A stretch of DNA of 33,428 nt. It comes from CAYUAI01 sp964442745. Its GTDB lineage: Bacteria; Pseudomonadota; Gammaproteobacteria; S012-40. The position numbers were made by a program, and so were the translations under genes. The first letter of the stretch is position 1. Each line of letters opens with the position of its first letter. The stretch is taken from contig CAYUAI010000043.1 of NCBI GenBank assembly GCA_964442745.1, positions 1 through 33,428 of the forward strand, read 5' to 3'. The notes beneath the pieces are model-generated. The model was not told the DNA's origin, did not search any database, and saw nothing but the letters and a program-made list of their open reading frames with translations. Shown in pieces: positions 23,760 through 32,010 of this stretch.

Positions 23760-23969
23760 CATAGAAGTGATGCGCGTGCTGCAGCACATAAATTTACTGA
23801 TGATAAACGAAGTATCGTTATATCCATATCGAAAAAAAATGAGGGTATCATCTCAGCTTGTTTTTCTATGAAAACCATCGCTCAATATAAAGTTGTCGAT
23901 GAGATAGCGAGAGAGTTTAAAAATTATTTACCCGATTATGAAGATGTTGCCATTTCATTTCCCAAATAA
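23760..23969 (+). pseudogene. Fragment of an unknown coding gene, no start
   Basis: One frame reads as plausible protein from SDARAAAHKFTDDKRSIV through ISISKKNEGIISACFSM to KTIAQYKVVDEIAREF and LPDYEDVAISFPK, then stops. It begins right after an in-frame TAG, has no Shine-Dalgarno and no upstream start except the internal ATG 23868. I do not recognise the family. It is probably the tail of a decayed gene, or a small gene from ATG 23868 (33 codons). Confidence 0.35.
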
Positions 23970-24022
23970 TGAAAATCATATTATTGAATAGTTAAAAGGA
24001 AATCATATGAGGTGCAGCGAGA

Positions 24023-24465
24023 GTTGATAAGCTGGTGACAGCATCTATGGAAACTGCCCTGGAAATATTGCCAGAAGCGCAATATAGCACGTTATTGCAT
24101 CACTCATGGCGGATGCGTTAACCGCGCTTGAAAATTTGGCTAACCATTTAAAGTTACCGGATGGGGCGAGAGGCTTGGGAGCAGTTATTGCAGCCATTGA
24201 TGCAAGATGATGAAACGGTCAATGCACTTGAGTGACTGGATGACAAAAATGCGGATATTGAATGTGCGACGATTGCTTGTCATGAGCAAGGTTCACCCGG
24301 CAATGACAGGGTTTGATTGGCGTGACTTTGAACATCAGCGGGATAGATTTTGCGCGCTTGGAGAATGCCGTACTCCATCCATATCAAGGTGACCCTTTAA
24401 AAAATCAACGAGAGTCGTATGTCCGAGCTTGGGCAGCCTATCATTTGGTCGCGCTTGATCCTTGA
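24023..24465 (+). pseudogene. Multiply frameshifted remnant of an unknown gene
   Basis: Protein-like pieces follow one another in different frames: VDKLVTASMETALEILPEAQ, then MADALTALENLANHLKLPDG, then AWEQLLQPLMQDDETVNALE, a stop, LDDKNADIECATIACHEQG, and finally ISGIDFARLENAVLHPYQG and ESYVRAWAAYHLVALDP before TGA. The regular helical composition suggests a real gene that has taken several frameshifts. No family was recognised. The remainder of the 23609-24775 gap, including 24466-24775, shows no supported feature. Confidence 0.4.
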
Positions 24466-24775
24466 TTCGATAGAAATTTTTTGCTGTTGGCCATGTAATA
24501 AGTCTTATCTTCTTCAGAAAAACCCTTTAAAATCAAATTCCTTAGAGATTTTCAACTGCTAGATTGCCCAAGCTTGGTATCATTGTCTGTTTTTTTTGCT
24601 TGAGTATCTCTATGATTTTAAATAGAAGATTGAGAGTTATGGTAGAATTTTGTCAGGCAATCAGTGTCTCCCTCGGTGAAATCCATTTTAAAATCTGCTG
24701 GCGTTGGAAAGGCTGACTCAGGAAACGATGCCACGTTCGGAAGAGGCAATGAATGAAATGATAGGATATTAGATA

Positions 24776-25477
24776 ATGAAGGAAAATTTTTCAATGTTAA
24801 GCGAAGAAGAGTTTGATTATCTTGATGAGTTTTTACTTGAGCGGATTGATGATAACACAGATACCGAGGATAAGGATGAGGGGATATTGGATGTTTCTGA
24901 GCTGGATGGATTGTTTGTGGCCATTGTTAGCGGTCCGACTCTTATTCCGCCATCGCAATGGCTAGCCGCTATTTGGGGTGACTTCGAGCCGGTGTGGGAA
25001 AATGAGCAAGCGTTCCAGGATATTTTTTCATTAATGGTTCGTCATATGAATGGTATTGCTAGTGGATTGATGGAACATCCTGAGGATTTTGAGCCGCTGT
25101 TTCTTCAGCGCAAAGTTAAGGGTAAATGGTACACGCTTGTTGATGATTGGTGCAGTGGGTATGTGCGAGGGGTGGAGTTGGCGGCTAATCAATGGGATAT
25201 AGGTGGTCGGGAAATGAATATGATGCTAATGCCAATCAGGACATTTGCCAGCGATGATGGTTGGCAGGTGCTTGAAAAATTTAACGACTCTGAAATTGAA
25301 AAAATTCAGCAAAAAATTTCTCCGGCCGCCCGTGAGATTCACGGGTATTGGCTAGCACAAAGGAAGGGGGATAAATCGCCGGCGTTACCCATTCGCCGTG
25401 AGTCACCACGGGTGGGTCGTAATGATTATTGTCCATGCGGTAGTGGAAAAAAATACAAAAAATGTTGCTTGCATTAA
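24776..25477 (+). CDS. YecA-like UPF0149 protein with C-terminal SEC-C zinc motif
   Basis: A 233-residue protein of the YgfB/YecA (UPF0149) family. The helical UPF0149 domain occupies about 1-185, with the typical LDVSELDGLFVAIVSGP (about 38-54), PSQWLAAIWG, and VDDWCSGYVRGVEL (about 121-134). The C-terminus is a SEC-C metal-binding motif, DYCPCGSGKKYKKCC, as in SecA and E. coli YecA (221 residues). SEC-C modules bind zinc and can contact ribosomes; YecA itself has no settled function. AGGA nine bases upstream supports ATG 24776. It is cytoplasmic. It lies about 100 bases before the SNF2 helicase gene on the same strand, with a hairpin between. Confidence 0.9.
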   Translation: MKENFSMLSEEEFDYLDEFLLERIDDNTDTEDKDEGILDVSELDGLFVAIVSGPTLIPPSQWLAAIWGDFEPVWENEQAFQDIFSLMVRHMNGIASGLMEHPEDFEPLFLQRKVKGKWYTLVDDWCSGYVRGVELAANQWDIGGREMNMMLMPIRTFASDDGWQVLEKFNDSEIEKIQQKISPAAREIHGYWLAQRKGDKSPALPIRRESPRVGRNDYCPCGSGKKYKKCCLH

Positions 25478-25496
25478 TTTTAATCATGGGAGGAAC

Positions 25497-25516
25497 TTCA
25501 ACAGTGATTTGTTGAA
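25497..25516. repeat. Perfect 7-bp hairpin between yecA-like gene and helicase
   Basis: TTCAACA, loop GTGATT, TGTTGAA, then an A-run on the plus strand. It would act as an intrinsic terminator only for minus-strand transcription, so its meaning here is unclear. Confidence 0.4.
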
Positions 25517-25580
25517 AAAAAGATAGACTGTTCCTTGACTGAGACTTGACATCAATTTCGAACTAACAATCTTATATACC

Positions 25581-27155
25581 ATGGATGTGAAAAAACTTAC
25601 CCTGTATGACGTTATGTGGGCGAACCAATCGACGGCGTGGCTAGATGATTCGTGCCATGTCTTGCGTGAGGCATTGATGGCTAAATATCATCAATTGTCA
25701 TCGCCTATGCAAGTGATGCTGCAATTGATGGCCATCGACTACGGGGTGATGACGATTAGTGATTTAAATCGCAGCTTAAAGAGTTTGGATATCCGTGATG
25801 AAAACGACAAAATTTTTAGCTTTAAGGCGACCACGGATTACGTGCAACAACTGAATGCCTTAGGTGTTGTTGTGCAATATGGGGATCGTGCTGAGTACAT
25901 ATGCCATTTTTTGATAACTGAAATGGTGATGCGGGAGGCGGTGGCGCAAGGTCATGTTGAGCAATGGGCGGCGGTATTGCGAGAAAATATATTGGATTTA
26001 TTAGCCGATTTTGCAGGATCTTACGTTAACTCCTACCATTGGATTCGCGCCTTTCGTTATTTTTTGTCTATAAGAGATGTGAAACAGGCACAGCGTTGCT
26101 TAGCTATGCTTGATCGAATCTCATATAAATATCCAATGCTAAGTCCATTGGTTTTAATGGGGCTCAATCCGTTTGATGTGGATTGGTTAACTCGTTTGCC
26201 TGATGAGCTCATAGGCCGAGCTTATCAAGAGATTACGCGTATGCGGTGGCTTGCCTTATTGCCCGTCGCAGACTTGATCCCTGTCATGGAGAAAAAAATT
26301 GTCGCCGTGCGTGATAAACAAAATCAGGAGTTTTTGTTCATCGCCTTAACCGATGCCTATCTTATCACCGGGCAGCACCAGGCTTTACAAGATCTATTAA
26401 AGAACATTGATATGGTTGAGCGGGAGGCTATCCGTGGTTGTTTGGTTTTTATGCAGGGTGACAATGTGCAAGCTGTGAGGTTATTTCTATCCGCACTTGA
26501 AAAAATAAGAAGGCATCGAGGGATTAGTAAAAAAAAGAGTCATTATTTTCGTTCGCTCAGTGGTTTATTGTATCCTATCGCTTTGCTGGCGTGTGGCGAT
26601 CGACAGTCGATGGCACTGGCGTTGGATTTTTTACAAAAACAGCCGAAGCACATGATGCATCCGCTGGATCGATATTATCAAGAGCTATTAGTCATTTTTA
26701 ATGTGCTTGATGGCAATGATGAATCCGATGAAAAGCTGGTATCTTTATGCAATAAACAACATATTCCTAAGAATTTTTTTGGTCTGATGAATGCTTTTTT
26801 GCATGCTTGGTTTTCACCGAAACTGGGTGTGCAAAAAAAAACGCATATTGTCGCCATCAATGATCGACTTAAGGCTAGTCAACTGCACTGGCTGGCCTAT
26901 CAAATGCCGGCGTTGTTCAGCCGGTTAAAAATCAAAAACAATAAAAGCTCATTTAATGTGATCGAACATTCTGAGTGGTGCTTGGTGGCAGACATTTATC
27001 GAATGAAGGAGCCCTGGGAGCGATCTTTAGATGCTTTGTTGCAATTAACATCAGAGGCGAAGCCGGCTGTCAATGAAGCACAAAATAAAACCATGCGATT
27101 AGCTTGGTTCATTGATACGACGCATCGAGAGGCCGGCATTGAAGCACGCGAATAA
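25581..27155 (+). CDS. N-terminal part of SNF2-family helicase protein, cut by an in-frame TAA
   Basis: The 524 residues end EAGIEARE at TAA (27153-27155). Reading on in the same frame gives KILKNGEWSKGRPVALQRLY and then the helicase part, with no further stop, to 29822. Bacterial SNF2 proteins of this type are, from memory, about 1400 residues with a long helical N-terminal region; this frame with the stop read as an amino acid gives 1413. TAA is one transition from CAA (Gln). This part carries no helicase motif: a winged-helix-like start (about 40-110) and helical repeat-like segments follow. A truncated protein of 524 residues may still be made. No clear Shine-Dalgarno precedes ATG 25581. 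Confidence 0.85.
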   Translation: MDVKKLTLYDVMWANQSTAWLDDSCHVLREALMAKYHQLSSPMQVMLQLMAIDYGVMTISDLNRSLKSLDIRDENDKIFSFKATTDYVQQLNALGVVVQYGDRAEYICHFLITEMVMREAVAQGHVEQWAAVLRENILDLLADFAGSYVNSYHWIRAFRYFLSIRDVKQAQRCLAMLDRISYKYPMLSPLVLMGLNPFDVDWLTRLPDELIGRAYQEITRMRWLALLPVADLIPVMEKKIVAVRDKQNQEFLFIALTDAYLITGQHQALQDLLKNIDMVEREAIRGCLVFMQGDNVQAVRLFLSALEKIRRHRGISKKKSHYFRSLSGLLYPIALLACGDRQSMALALDFLQKQPKHMMHPLDRYYQELLVIFNVLDGNDESDEKLVSLCNKQHIPKNFFGLMNAFLHAWFSPKLGVQKKTHIVAINDRLKASQLHWLAYQMPALFSRLKIKNNKSSFNVIEHSEWCLVADIYRMKEPWERSLDALLQLTSEAKPAVNEAQNKTMRLAWFIDTTHREAGIEARE

Positions 27156-27194
27156 AAAATACTTAAAAATGGAGAATGGTCGAAAGGTCGACCG

Positions 27195-29822
27195 GTGGCT
27201 CTTCAGCGTTTGTATCATAGAACATTTGATTATTTGACTGATCAAGATCGACGGATATGTGCTTGTATTCAAGAAGACTCAGGGCTGGGCGGGCAGGTGG
27301 ATCGGTATCATGAGCCTTATTACGCCTTTGACATGGTGCAGGCATTCACTAAAATGGCGGGACATCCCGCATTGTTCGATAAGTCTCATCCGACGCGACC
27401 CATGGAGTTAGTGGTGGCAATACCCGAGTTACGGGTGCGTGAGCTAGGTGATCAAGTGGAAATCACGTTGTATCCCGAGATGCCAAGTGGTGCCGCAGGT
27501 TATGCCGTGGAGAAACTGGATACACGACGCTTTGCTTTTTTTAATATGAACGAGACCCATGCCAAGGTTTCGGCGATACTTAAAAAAGGTTTAAAAGTGC
27601 CCAAACAAGCCCTGGCAAAAACCCAAGCTATTATTAGCTCGCTGGCGCAAGATGTCACGGTGCATTCTGATTTTGATACTGAGATCGCGCAATCCACCTT
27701 GGTAGAGCCCGATATGACGCCATGCCTTCAGTTGTCGCCAATGGATGATGGTTTGCAAGTGCGTATGTTAATCAAACCCTTTGGTGAAAGGGGACCGGAT
27801 TATCCGCCAGGTGAAGGTGGCAAAAACTTGCTGGTTGAAGTGGATAATGAACGGTTGCAAACGAAACGTGATTTAGTACAAGAGACCAACGTGTGTGATC
27901 AACTGGTTGCCGCTTGTCCAGTATTGCAATCGCAAAGTGCGCCGGGGTATGACTGGTCAATTGAAGAAACAGAACAATGTTTTGAATTGATATTGCAGCT
28001 ACACGGAGTCGCTGAACAAGCCAACATCGAATGGCCAGAAGGTGAGAAGTTCAAGGTGACACGAGAGTTGTCGACCAATCATTGGCAAGTCGATGTCAAA
28101 CGTCAGCGTGATTGGTTTCATGTGTCGGGTGAACTAAAAATCGATACCAATCAAGTGATGGACATGCAGAGTTTATTAGCGTTGATCGACACCACGCCGG
28201 GTCGATTTTTACCGGTTGGCGAAAATGAATTTGTTGCACTTACACAACAGTTTCGTGAGCGCCTTGATGCCTTGGCGGCGTATACCGAAGCCGATAACAA
28301 CGGCCGGCGATTTGCCCCCGTCAGCGCCATAGTGATGGCAGATATGCTTGATGAGCTAGATAATGTCAAAACCGATAAGCATTGGCGGGCACATGTTGCA
28401 CAGATTAAATCCGGTGAAGCCTTGGTGGCTGAGGTACCGTCGACGCTAACGGCGGAGTTGCGTGACTATCAGTTGGAAGGATATCGTTGGTTAGCGCGTC
28501 TTGCCCATTGGGGGGTGGGGGCCTGTTTAGCCGATGATATGGGTTTAGGGAAAACGCTGCAGGCCTTGGCCTATTTAGTGGCACAAGCGCCACAGGGACC
28601 CAATTTGGTGGTGGCGCCGACCTCGGTGTGTATGAATTGGTTGGATGAGTGCTCGCGTTTTGCACCTACATTAACGCCTATTTTATTACATAATGTGAGT
28701 GACAGGGCAAGCCAATTGGCTGAATTAGCGGCCTATGATGTATTGGTTTGTTCTTACGGTTTGTTACAAATTGAATCCGACTTATTATCCAAGGTGGCCT
28801 GGCAGGTGGTGGTGCTGGATGAAGCCCAAGCGATAAAAAATAGGCAGGCTAAGCGTTCTAAAGCCGCCATGCAATTGCAAGGCAATTTCAAGATGATTAT
28901 GACGGGTACCCCGGTCGAAAATCATTTGGGTGAATTGTGGAATTTGTTTCGTTTTATTAATCCAGGGCTGCTAGGGTCATACGAGCAATTTATGGCACGC
29001 TATGGTCAGGCGGAACAGTCAGATTCAGCGGCGCGTCAGCGATTAAAACGTTTGATACAACCGTTTGTGTTACGTCGTAATAAAAGTCAAGTGTTAAAAG
29101 AATTGCCATCGCGTACCGAAATTGTCATACAAGTTAACATGAACGAAGAAGAAACCGCCTTTTATCAAGCCTTGCGCTTGCATGTTTTGCAAAGTTTGGA
29201 TAATAGCGCTGAAAAAGCGGGTGCCAAGCACTTGCAAATACTGGCAGAAATCACTCGCTTGCGCAGAGCCTGTTGTCATCCGCAATTAGTGGTGCCGGAT
29301 ATTGGCATTAGCAGTGCTAAATTCACCGCGTTTAAGAATATTGTTACCGAGTTGCTGGATAATCGGCATAAGGCCTTGGTGTTCAGTCAATTTGTGGCAC
29401 ACTTGGGTTTGTTGAAGGCGTATCTGGATGAAGCTAAGATTGCTTATCAATACCTGGATGGCTCCACCACAACTAAACAACGTAAGCAGCGAGTCGATGC
29501 TTTTCAGGCGGGTGGGGGCGATATTTTCTTGATTAGCCTCAAAGCGGGCGGGGTCGGTTTAAACCTGACCGCGGCCGATTATGTGATTCACATGGACCCA
29601 TGGTGGAATCCGGCGGTGGAAGATCAAGCCTCGGATCGAGCGCACCGGATTGGGCAACAACGCCCCGTGACGATTTATCGATTAATTGTTGCCGATACCA
29701 TCGAAGAACAAATTGTCGAACTTCACCAACAAAAGCGCGACCTTGCCGATAGTCTGTTAGAAGGCACCGATGTCAGTGGCAAAATTACCACCGATGAACT
29801 ACTAGCGTTGTTGCGTTTGTGA
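27195..29822 (+). CDS. SNF2-family DEAD/DEAH-box ATPase, C-terminal part of the split gene
   Basis: An 875-residue product carrying the whole Swi2/Snf2 motor. Motifs in order: I LADDMGLGKTLQ (about 445-456), Ia VVAPTSVCMNW, II VVLDEAQAIKN (DEAQ box), III MTGTPVENHLGELWN, IV KALVFSQFV, V SLKAGGVGLNLTAADYVI, VI QASDRAHRIGQQRPV. All are intact. Such ATPases remodel protein-DNA complexes, as RapA does on RNA polymerase; this larger group is less well studied. The frame is the same as that of the upstream gene and is separated from it by a single TAA. The GTG at 27195 has AAAGG seven bases upstream, so reinitiation 40 bases after the stop could yield a separate motor polypeptide. The protein ends TDELLALLRL, usual for the family. 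Confidence 0.9.
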   Translation: MALQRLYHRTFDYLTDQDRRICACIQEDSGLGGQVDRYHEPYYAFDMVQAFTKMAGHPALFDKSHPTRPMELVVAIPELRVRELGDQVEITLYPEMPSGAAGYAVEKLDTRRFAFFNMNETHAKVSAILKKGLKVPKQALAKTQAIISSLAQDVTVHSDFDTEIAQSTLVEPDMTPCLQLSPMDDGLQVRMLIKPFGERGPDYPPGEGGKNLLVEVDNERLQTKRDLVQETNVCDQLVAACPVLQSQSAPGYDWSIEETEQCFELILQLHGVAEQANIEWPEGEKFKVTRELSTNHWQVDVKRQRDWFHVSGELKIDTNQVMDMQSLLALIDTTPGRFLPVGENEFVALTQQFRERLDALAAYTEADNNGRRFAPVSAIVMADMLDELDNVKTDKHWRAHVAQIKSGEALVAEVPSTLTAELRDYQLEGYRWLARLAHWGVGACLADDMGLGKTLQALAYLVAQAPQGPNLVVAPTSVCMNWLDECSRFAPTLTPILLHNVSDRASQLAELAAYDVLVCSYGLLQIESDLLSKVAWQVVVLDEAQAIKNRQAKRSKAAMQLQGNFKMIMTGTPVENHLGELWNLFRFINPGLLGSYEQFMARYGQAEQSDSAARQRLKRLIQPFVLRRNKSQVLKELPSRTEIVIQVNMNEEETAFYQALRLHVLQSLDNSAEKAGAKHLQILAEITRLRRACCHPQLVVPDIGISSAKFTAFKNIVTELLDNRHKALVFSQFVAHLGLLKAYLDEAKIAYQYLDGSTTTKQRKQRVDAFQAGGGDIFLISLKAGGVGLNLTAADYVIHMDPWWNPAVEDQASDRAHRIGQQRPVTIYRLIVADTIEEQIVELHQQKRDLADSLLEGTDVSGKITTDELLALLRL

Positions 29823-29952
29823 TCACTTATCGTCAAACAAACATACCTAAAAAAATGTCGCCTTTTCCCCTCAAGAAGTGTCTGCTGTCCGTCTCATAAG
29901 ATGAGGCTTCAACGGTCTGCTGAACCGAGCGTGGTCCGGGTCAAGAAGCCCG

Positions 29953-30062
29953 GTAGGGTGCATTGCATGCACCAACACAACAATGAACATGACAACCCTC
30001 ATGAAAATGGCTCCATCGTTGGGGTGGGGGCTATGCAAAATGGTGTGTATAACGCACCCTAC
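29953..30062. repeat. 110-bp REP-type palindromic element beside the RAYT relic
   Basis: Terminal arms GTAGGGTGC (29953-29961) and GCACCCTAC (30054-30062) are perfect; inner sequences GCATTGCATGCACC and GGTGTGTATAACGCACC add a hairpin at each end. GTAGGGTGC...GCACCCTAC repeats are a known dispersed class, often next to REP-associated tyrosine transposase genes, and the right end lies 8 bases before the RAYT relic start. A small CCGGG...CCCGG hairpin (29936-29953) adjoins the left end. Confidence 0.7.
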
Positions 30063-30070
30063 GGAAAACG

Positions 30071-30210
30071 ATGCCGAATTATCGACGTGCTGATATAAAG
30101 GCCAGAATTTATTTTTTTACCGTTGTGAGCTTTCGGCGCACAAAAAATATTGTGCCACGAAATGGTTCGATCGGCCCTGCGTTGTGCTGTTCGGGAAATG
30201 CAAAAATCAC
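30071..30210 (+). pseudogene. REP-associated tyrosine transposase (RAYT) relic
   Basis: It starts MPNYRRADIKARIYFFTVVSFRR, the N-terminal signature of RAYT/TnpA-REP proteins (usual form MPNYRRA...GGTYFFTVVTYRR). After about 30 codons the frame shifts: VRSALRCAVREMQKSHPFII in the next frame matches the following helix. The catalytic HUH histidines (normally in LPDHLHC) and Tyr are missing. The relic ends where a toxin-like segment begins. It cannot be active. Confidence 0.75.
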
Positions 30211-30211
30211 A

Positions 30212-30334
30212 TCCCTTTATTATTATCATAGTGAATTGCTGCCGTTATTTTTAATTACGATATTTGGTAAAAACGAGAAATTAAATCTAACGAAAACGGA
30301 ACGACTTGTCAAAAGTTATTCCTATGTTAATTAA
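30212..30334 (+). pseudogene. C-terminal relic of a HigB/RelE-type toxin
   Basis: In frame with the RAYT start codon, but unlike RAYT: LYYYHSELLPLFLITIFGKN, then EKLNLTKTERLVKSYSYVN. The pattern YYY...LLTIFAKNEKxNLTKAERxxLxKLV is typical of HigB/RelE-superfamily toxins. About eight residues seem lost after LTKTER. The N-terminal two thirds, with most of the RNase fold, are absent. It precedes the antitoxin by 20 bases, the usual toxin-first HigBA order. Confidence 0.65.
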
Positions 30335-30354
30335 AAAACATGAGGAACATAACA

Positions 30355-30639
30355 ATGAGTAAAGCGTTTGAAAGTATCAAGCGAGGGTTAGAACAAGCGG
30401 TTGAGTATTCAAAAGGTAACACAAAAGGTTCCGTTACAACGCATTATACATTCGTCGATATCAAGAAAATACGCGACAAATTAAATATGTCACAGACTGA
30501 ATTTTCTGCCTCGTTTGGCATTAATGTGGAGACGTTACGAAACTGGGAGCAAGGCAAACGACCACTGAATGAATTTATCGAAAATTTTCTCAAAGTGATA
30601 GAGGAAAGATCCTGCTATGGTTTTAAAGGTGATTCGTAG
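30355..30639 (+). CDS. HigA-type helix-turn-helix antitoxin (orphan)
   Basis: A 94-residue Xre-type DNA-binding antitoxin. The N-terminal SKAFESIKRGLEQAVEYSKG (about 2-20) is the usual start of this HigA-like group. The helix-turn-helix spans about 36-68: IKKIRDKLNMSQTEFSASFG, then INVETLRNWEQGKRPL. The ATG at 30355 has GAGG nine bases upstream; an in-frame ATG at 30340 is less likely. Its cognate toxin lies just upstream but only as a C-terminal fragment, so the antitoxin is an orphan and could act only as a repressor or as cross-neutraliser. The last residues (SCYGFKGDS) differ from the expected HigA end and abut a vapC fragment on the other strand, so the C-terminus may have been altered by the same rearrangement. 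Confidence 0.82.
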   Translation: MSKAFESIKRGLEQAVEYSKGNTKGSVTTHYTFVDIKKIRDKLNMSQTEFSASFGINVETLRNWEQGKRPLNEFIENFLKVIEERSCYGFKGDS

Positions 30640-30696
30640 AGCCTCTTGATCCAGGGTAATAATAATCGCGACGATGGCTGAGGAATCAATTATCAT
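30640..30696 (-). pseudogene. Truncated VapC (PIN-domain toxin) N-terminus
   Basis: MIIDSSAIVAIIITLDQEAL matches the start of VapC PIN-domain ribonucleases (MIIDSSAIVAIIL...), including the first catalytic Asp (residue 4). Homology ends after about 20 codons where it meets the 3' end of the HigA-like gene. The remaining acidic residues are gone. ATG overlaps the vapB stop (ATGA), the normal VapBC arrangement. Confidence 0.65.
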
Positions 30697-30880
30697 TTCG
30701 ATAAATCTTCATAACCCAGCAACGATTCTTCTTTCTGGTGAGACATTTTTCGGCCACGCTCAGTAAGAGGGATTGATGGCCATACATCTTGCTCCAGAAA
30801 TTGTTTTATCCGAGTTTTACGATTCGCGTTAACTGTACGTAATGACAATCTTGCTTTGGATAGCTCGTTGTGCCAAGGGG
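30693..30880 (-). pseudogene. VapB-type antitoxin remnant
   Basis: The frame ends with KTRIKQFLEQDVWPSIPLTE, then RGRKMSHQKEESLLGYEDLSK and TGA, resembling the toxin-binding tail of one VapB group (RxxRIxRFLExEVWP...EEEILGY). Upstream the frame (NELSKARLSLRTVNANR) lacks a recognisable ribbon-helix-helix start and a start codon. With its vapC reduced to about 20 codons, the module is dead. Confidence 0.5.
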
Positions 30881-31133
30881 AAACTTTGGCACCGATTGAA
30901 CAAATATCAAACTATGTGAATAAAAAAGCAGTAGGCTTGTTCAGCTATTAGTCAGTTAAGATCCTGGAATCCATATTGAGCCTATTCCTTTTACCCTTTA
31001 AATCTGAGCGCGCCGCACGCAAAAAATTCTGTGGACAGGAATAATTAAAAAATCACCAAATAAACGGGATGTCCCGCCAGCGGTACCATGATGCCATGAT
31101 TTGTTATTATGGTTAGCCCTGGAATATACCCTC
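30881..31133. other. Intergenic remainder, nothing recognised
   Basis: About 250 bases between the vapB remnant and the next gene. Short minus-strand frames exist but show no family resemblance or start signal. No clear terminator was found. Confidence 0.4.
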
Positions 31134-31961
31134 TTATCTTTGACGGTAGGTTTGCAAACGCTTGCGCCAACCGGGCAACCAGCGGGTTTCATCCTGAGGT
31201 GCGTTTTCAACACGACGAGTTAACACATAGTCAGCGGCCTCAACAAATGCTTGCATCAGATTGTCTGATTTGCCCCACATGTGCCGCAGAACTTGGGCTA
31301 AACCCCAACCTTGATTCTTATAACGTTCTTTAGGGGAGAGGCCTTCTCCTTTGAAATTGACGTAGTCGACTAGTGCATAAACTCCATTTTGTTGCATGAC
31401 AATGTGATAAAAAATTTCCTCTACATGCTTTCTTTCGAAGGGGTTTTTTATGGCTTTGAGCATTAACGGTAAGGCGTTTTCTAGGCGATTAATGAGGTAT
31501 TGTGTTTGTTCTCCGATAGTATTTTGTAAAAATTCTCTGAGTTGGGCGGTAAATTGACTGTGTTTTTCTGCAAGAAATTGTTCTCTTGAATGCCAAGGTG
31601 GGTTTTTAATATTCACCAGCCAAACAGGTAGTGGCTGAGTTTTTGCCAGGTGCTCTAGCAAATCAGGAAAGCTTCCTTGAAAATTAGATTCAATACCCGG
31701 TGGGTACCAGATAAAATGACCGATACCCAGCGAGGGAAAATCCTCGCCTTGATTCCACACAACAAGATTTTCTCGTCGGCCATCGGCTTCATTTAACCAA
31801 ATTTTTTGGCCAATTTGCTGTGCTTGCGTGCGAGATATTTTAATTTCTCTGGGTTCGGTATAATGCCACGCGATTCCATTGAGTATCGCTAGGGAGAGTA
31901 GAAAAAACAGACCCCAGGTCAGTGGCGTTTTGATGGTTGTCATTTTTTTGAAGTTCATCAT
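31134..31961 (-). CDS. Membrane-anchored protein with lysozyme-like motif, function unknown
   Basis: A 275-residue protein with one N-terminal membrane span (about 14-32, LTWGLFFLLSLAILNGIAW) and a large domain outside. The stretch IGQKIWLNEADG with Glu58, followed by FPSLGIGHFIWYPPG (about 75-89), resembles the catalytic Glu plus G-I-G-H strand of the lysozyme superfamily, but the similarity is short. The rest (SFPDLLEHL, PPWHSREQF, NQGWGLAQVLRHM) is conserved-looking and helical. I would expect a periplasmic, cell-wall-related role at most as a hypothesis. It lies 49 bases downstream of the glycosyltransferase gene on the same strand and may be co-transcribed. The start could also be the ATG two or seven codons in; none has a clear Shine-Dalgarno. 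Confidence 0.7.
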   Translation of the reverse strand: MMNFKKMTTIKTPLTWGLFFLLSLAILNGIAWHYTEPREIKISRTQAQQIGQKIWLNEADGRRENLVVWNQGEDFPSLGIGHFIWYPPGIESNFQGSFPDLLEHLAKTQPLPVWLVNIKNPPWHSREQFLAEKHSQFTAQLREFLQNTIGEQTQYLINRLENALPLMLKAIKNPFERKHVEEIFYHIVMQQNGVYALVDYVNFKGEGLSPKERYKNQGWGLAQVLRHMWGKSDNLMQAFVEAADYVLTRRVENAPQDETRWLPGWRKRLQTYRQR

Positions 31962-32010
31962 GAATTAAATGTGGTGTATGTTGAGTGGATCGGAAAAATG
32001 GAAGCGTGGA

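Noticed and set aside
30998..31213. A 71-codon minus-strand frame
   Set aside because: It overlaps the 3' end of the 31134-31961 gene in another frame and resembles no known family.
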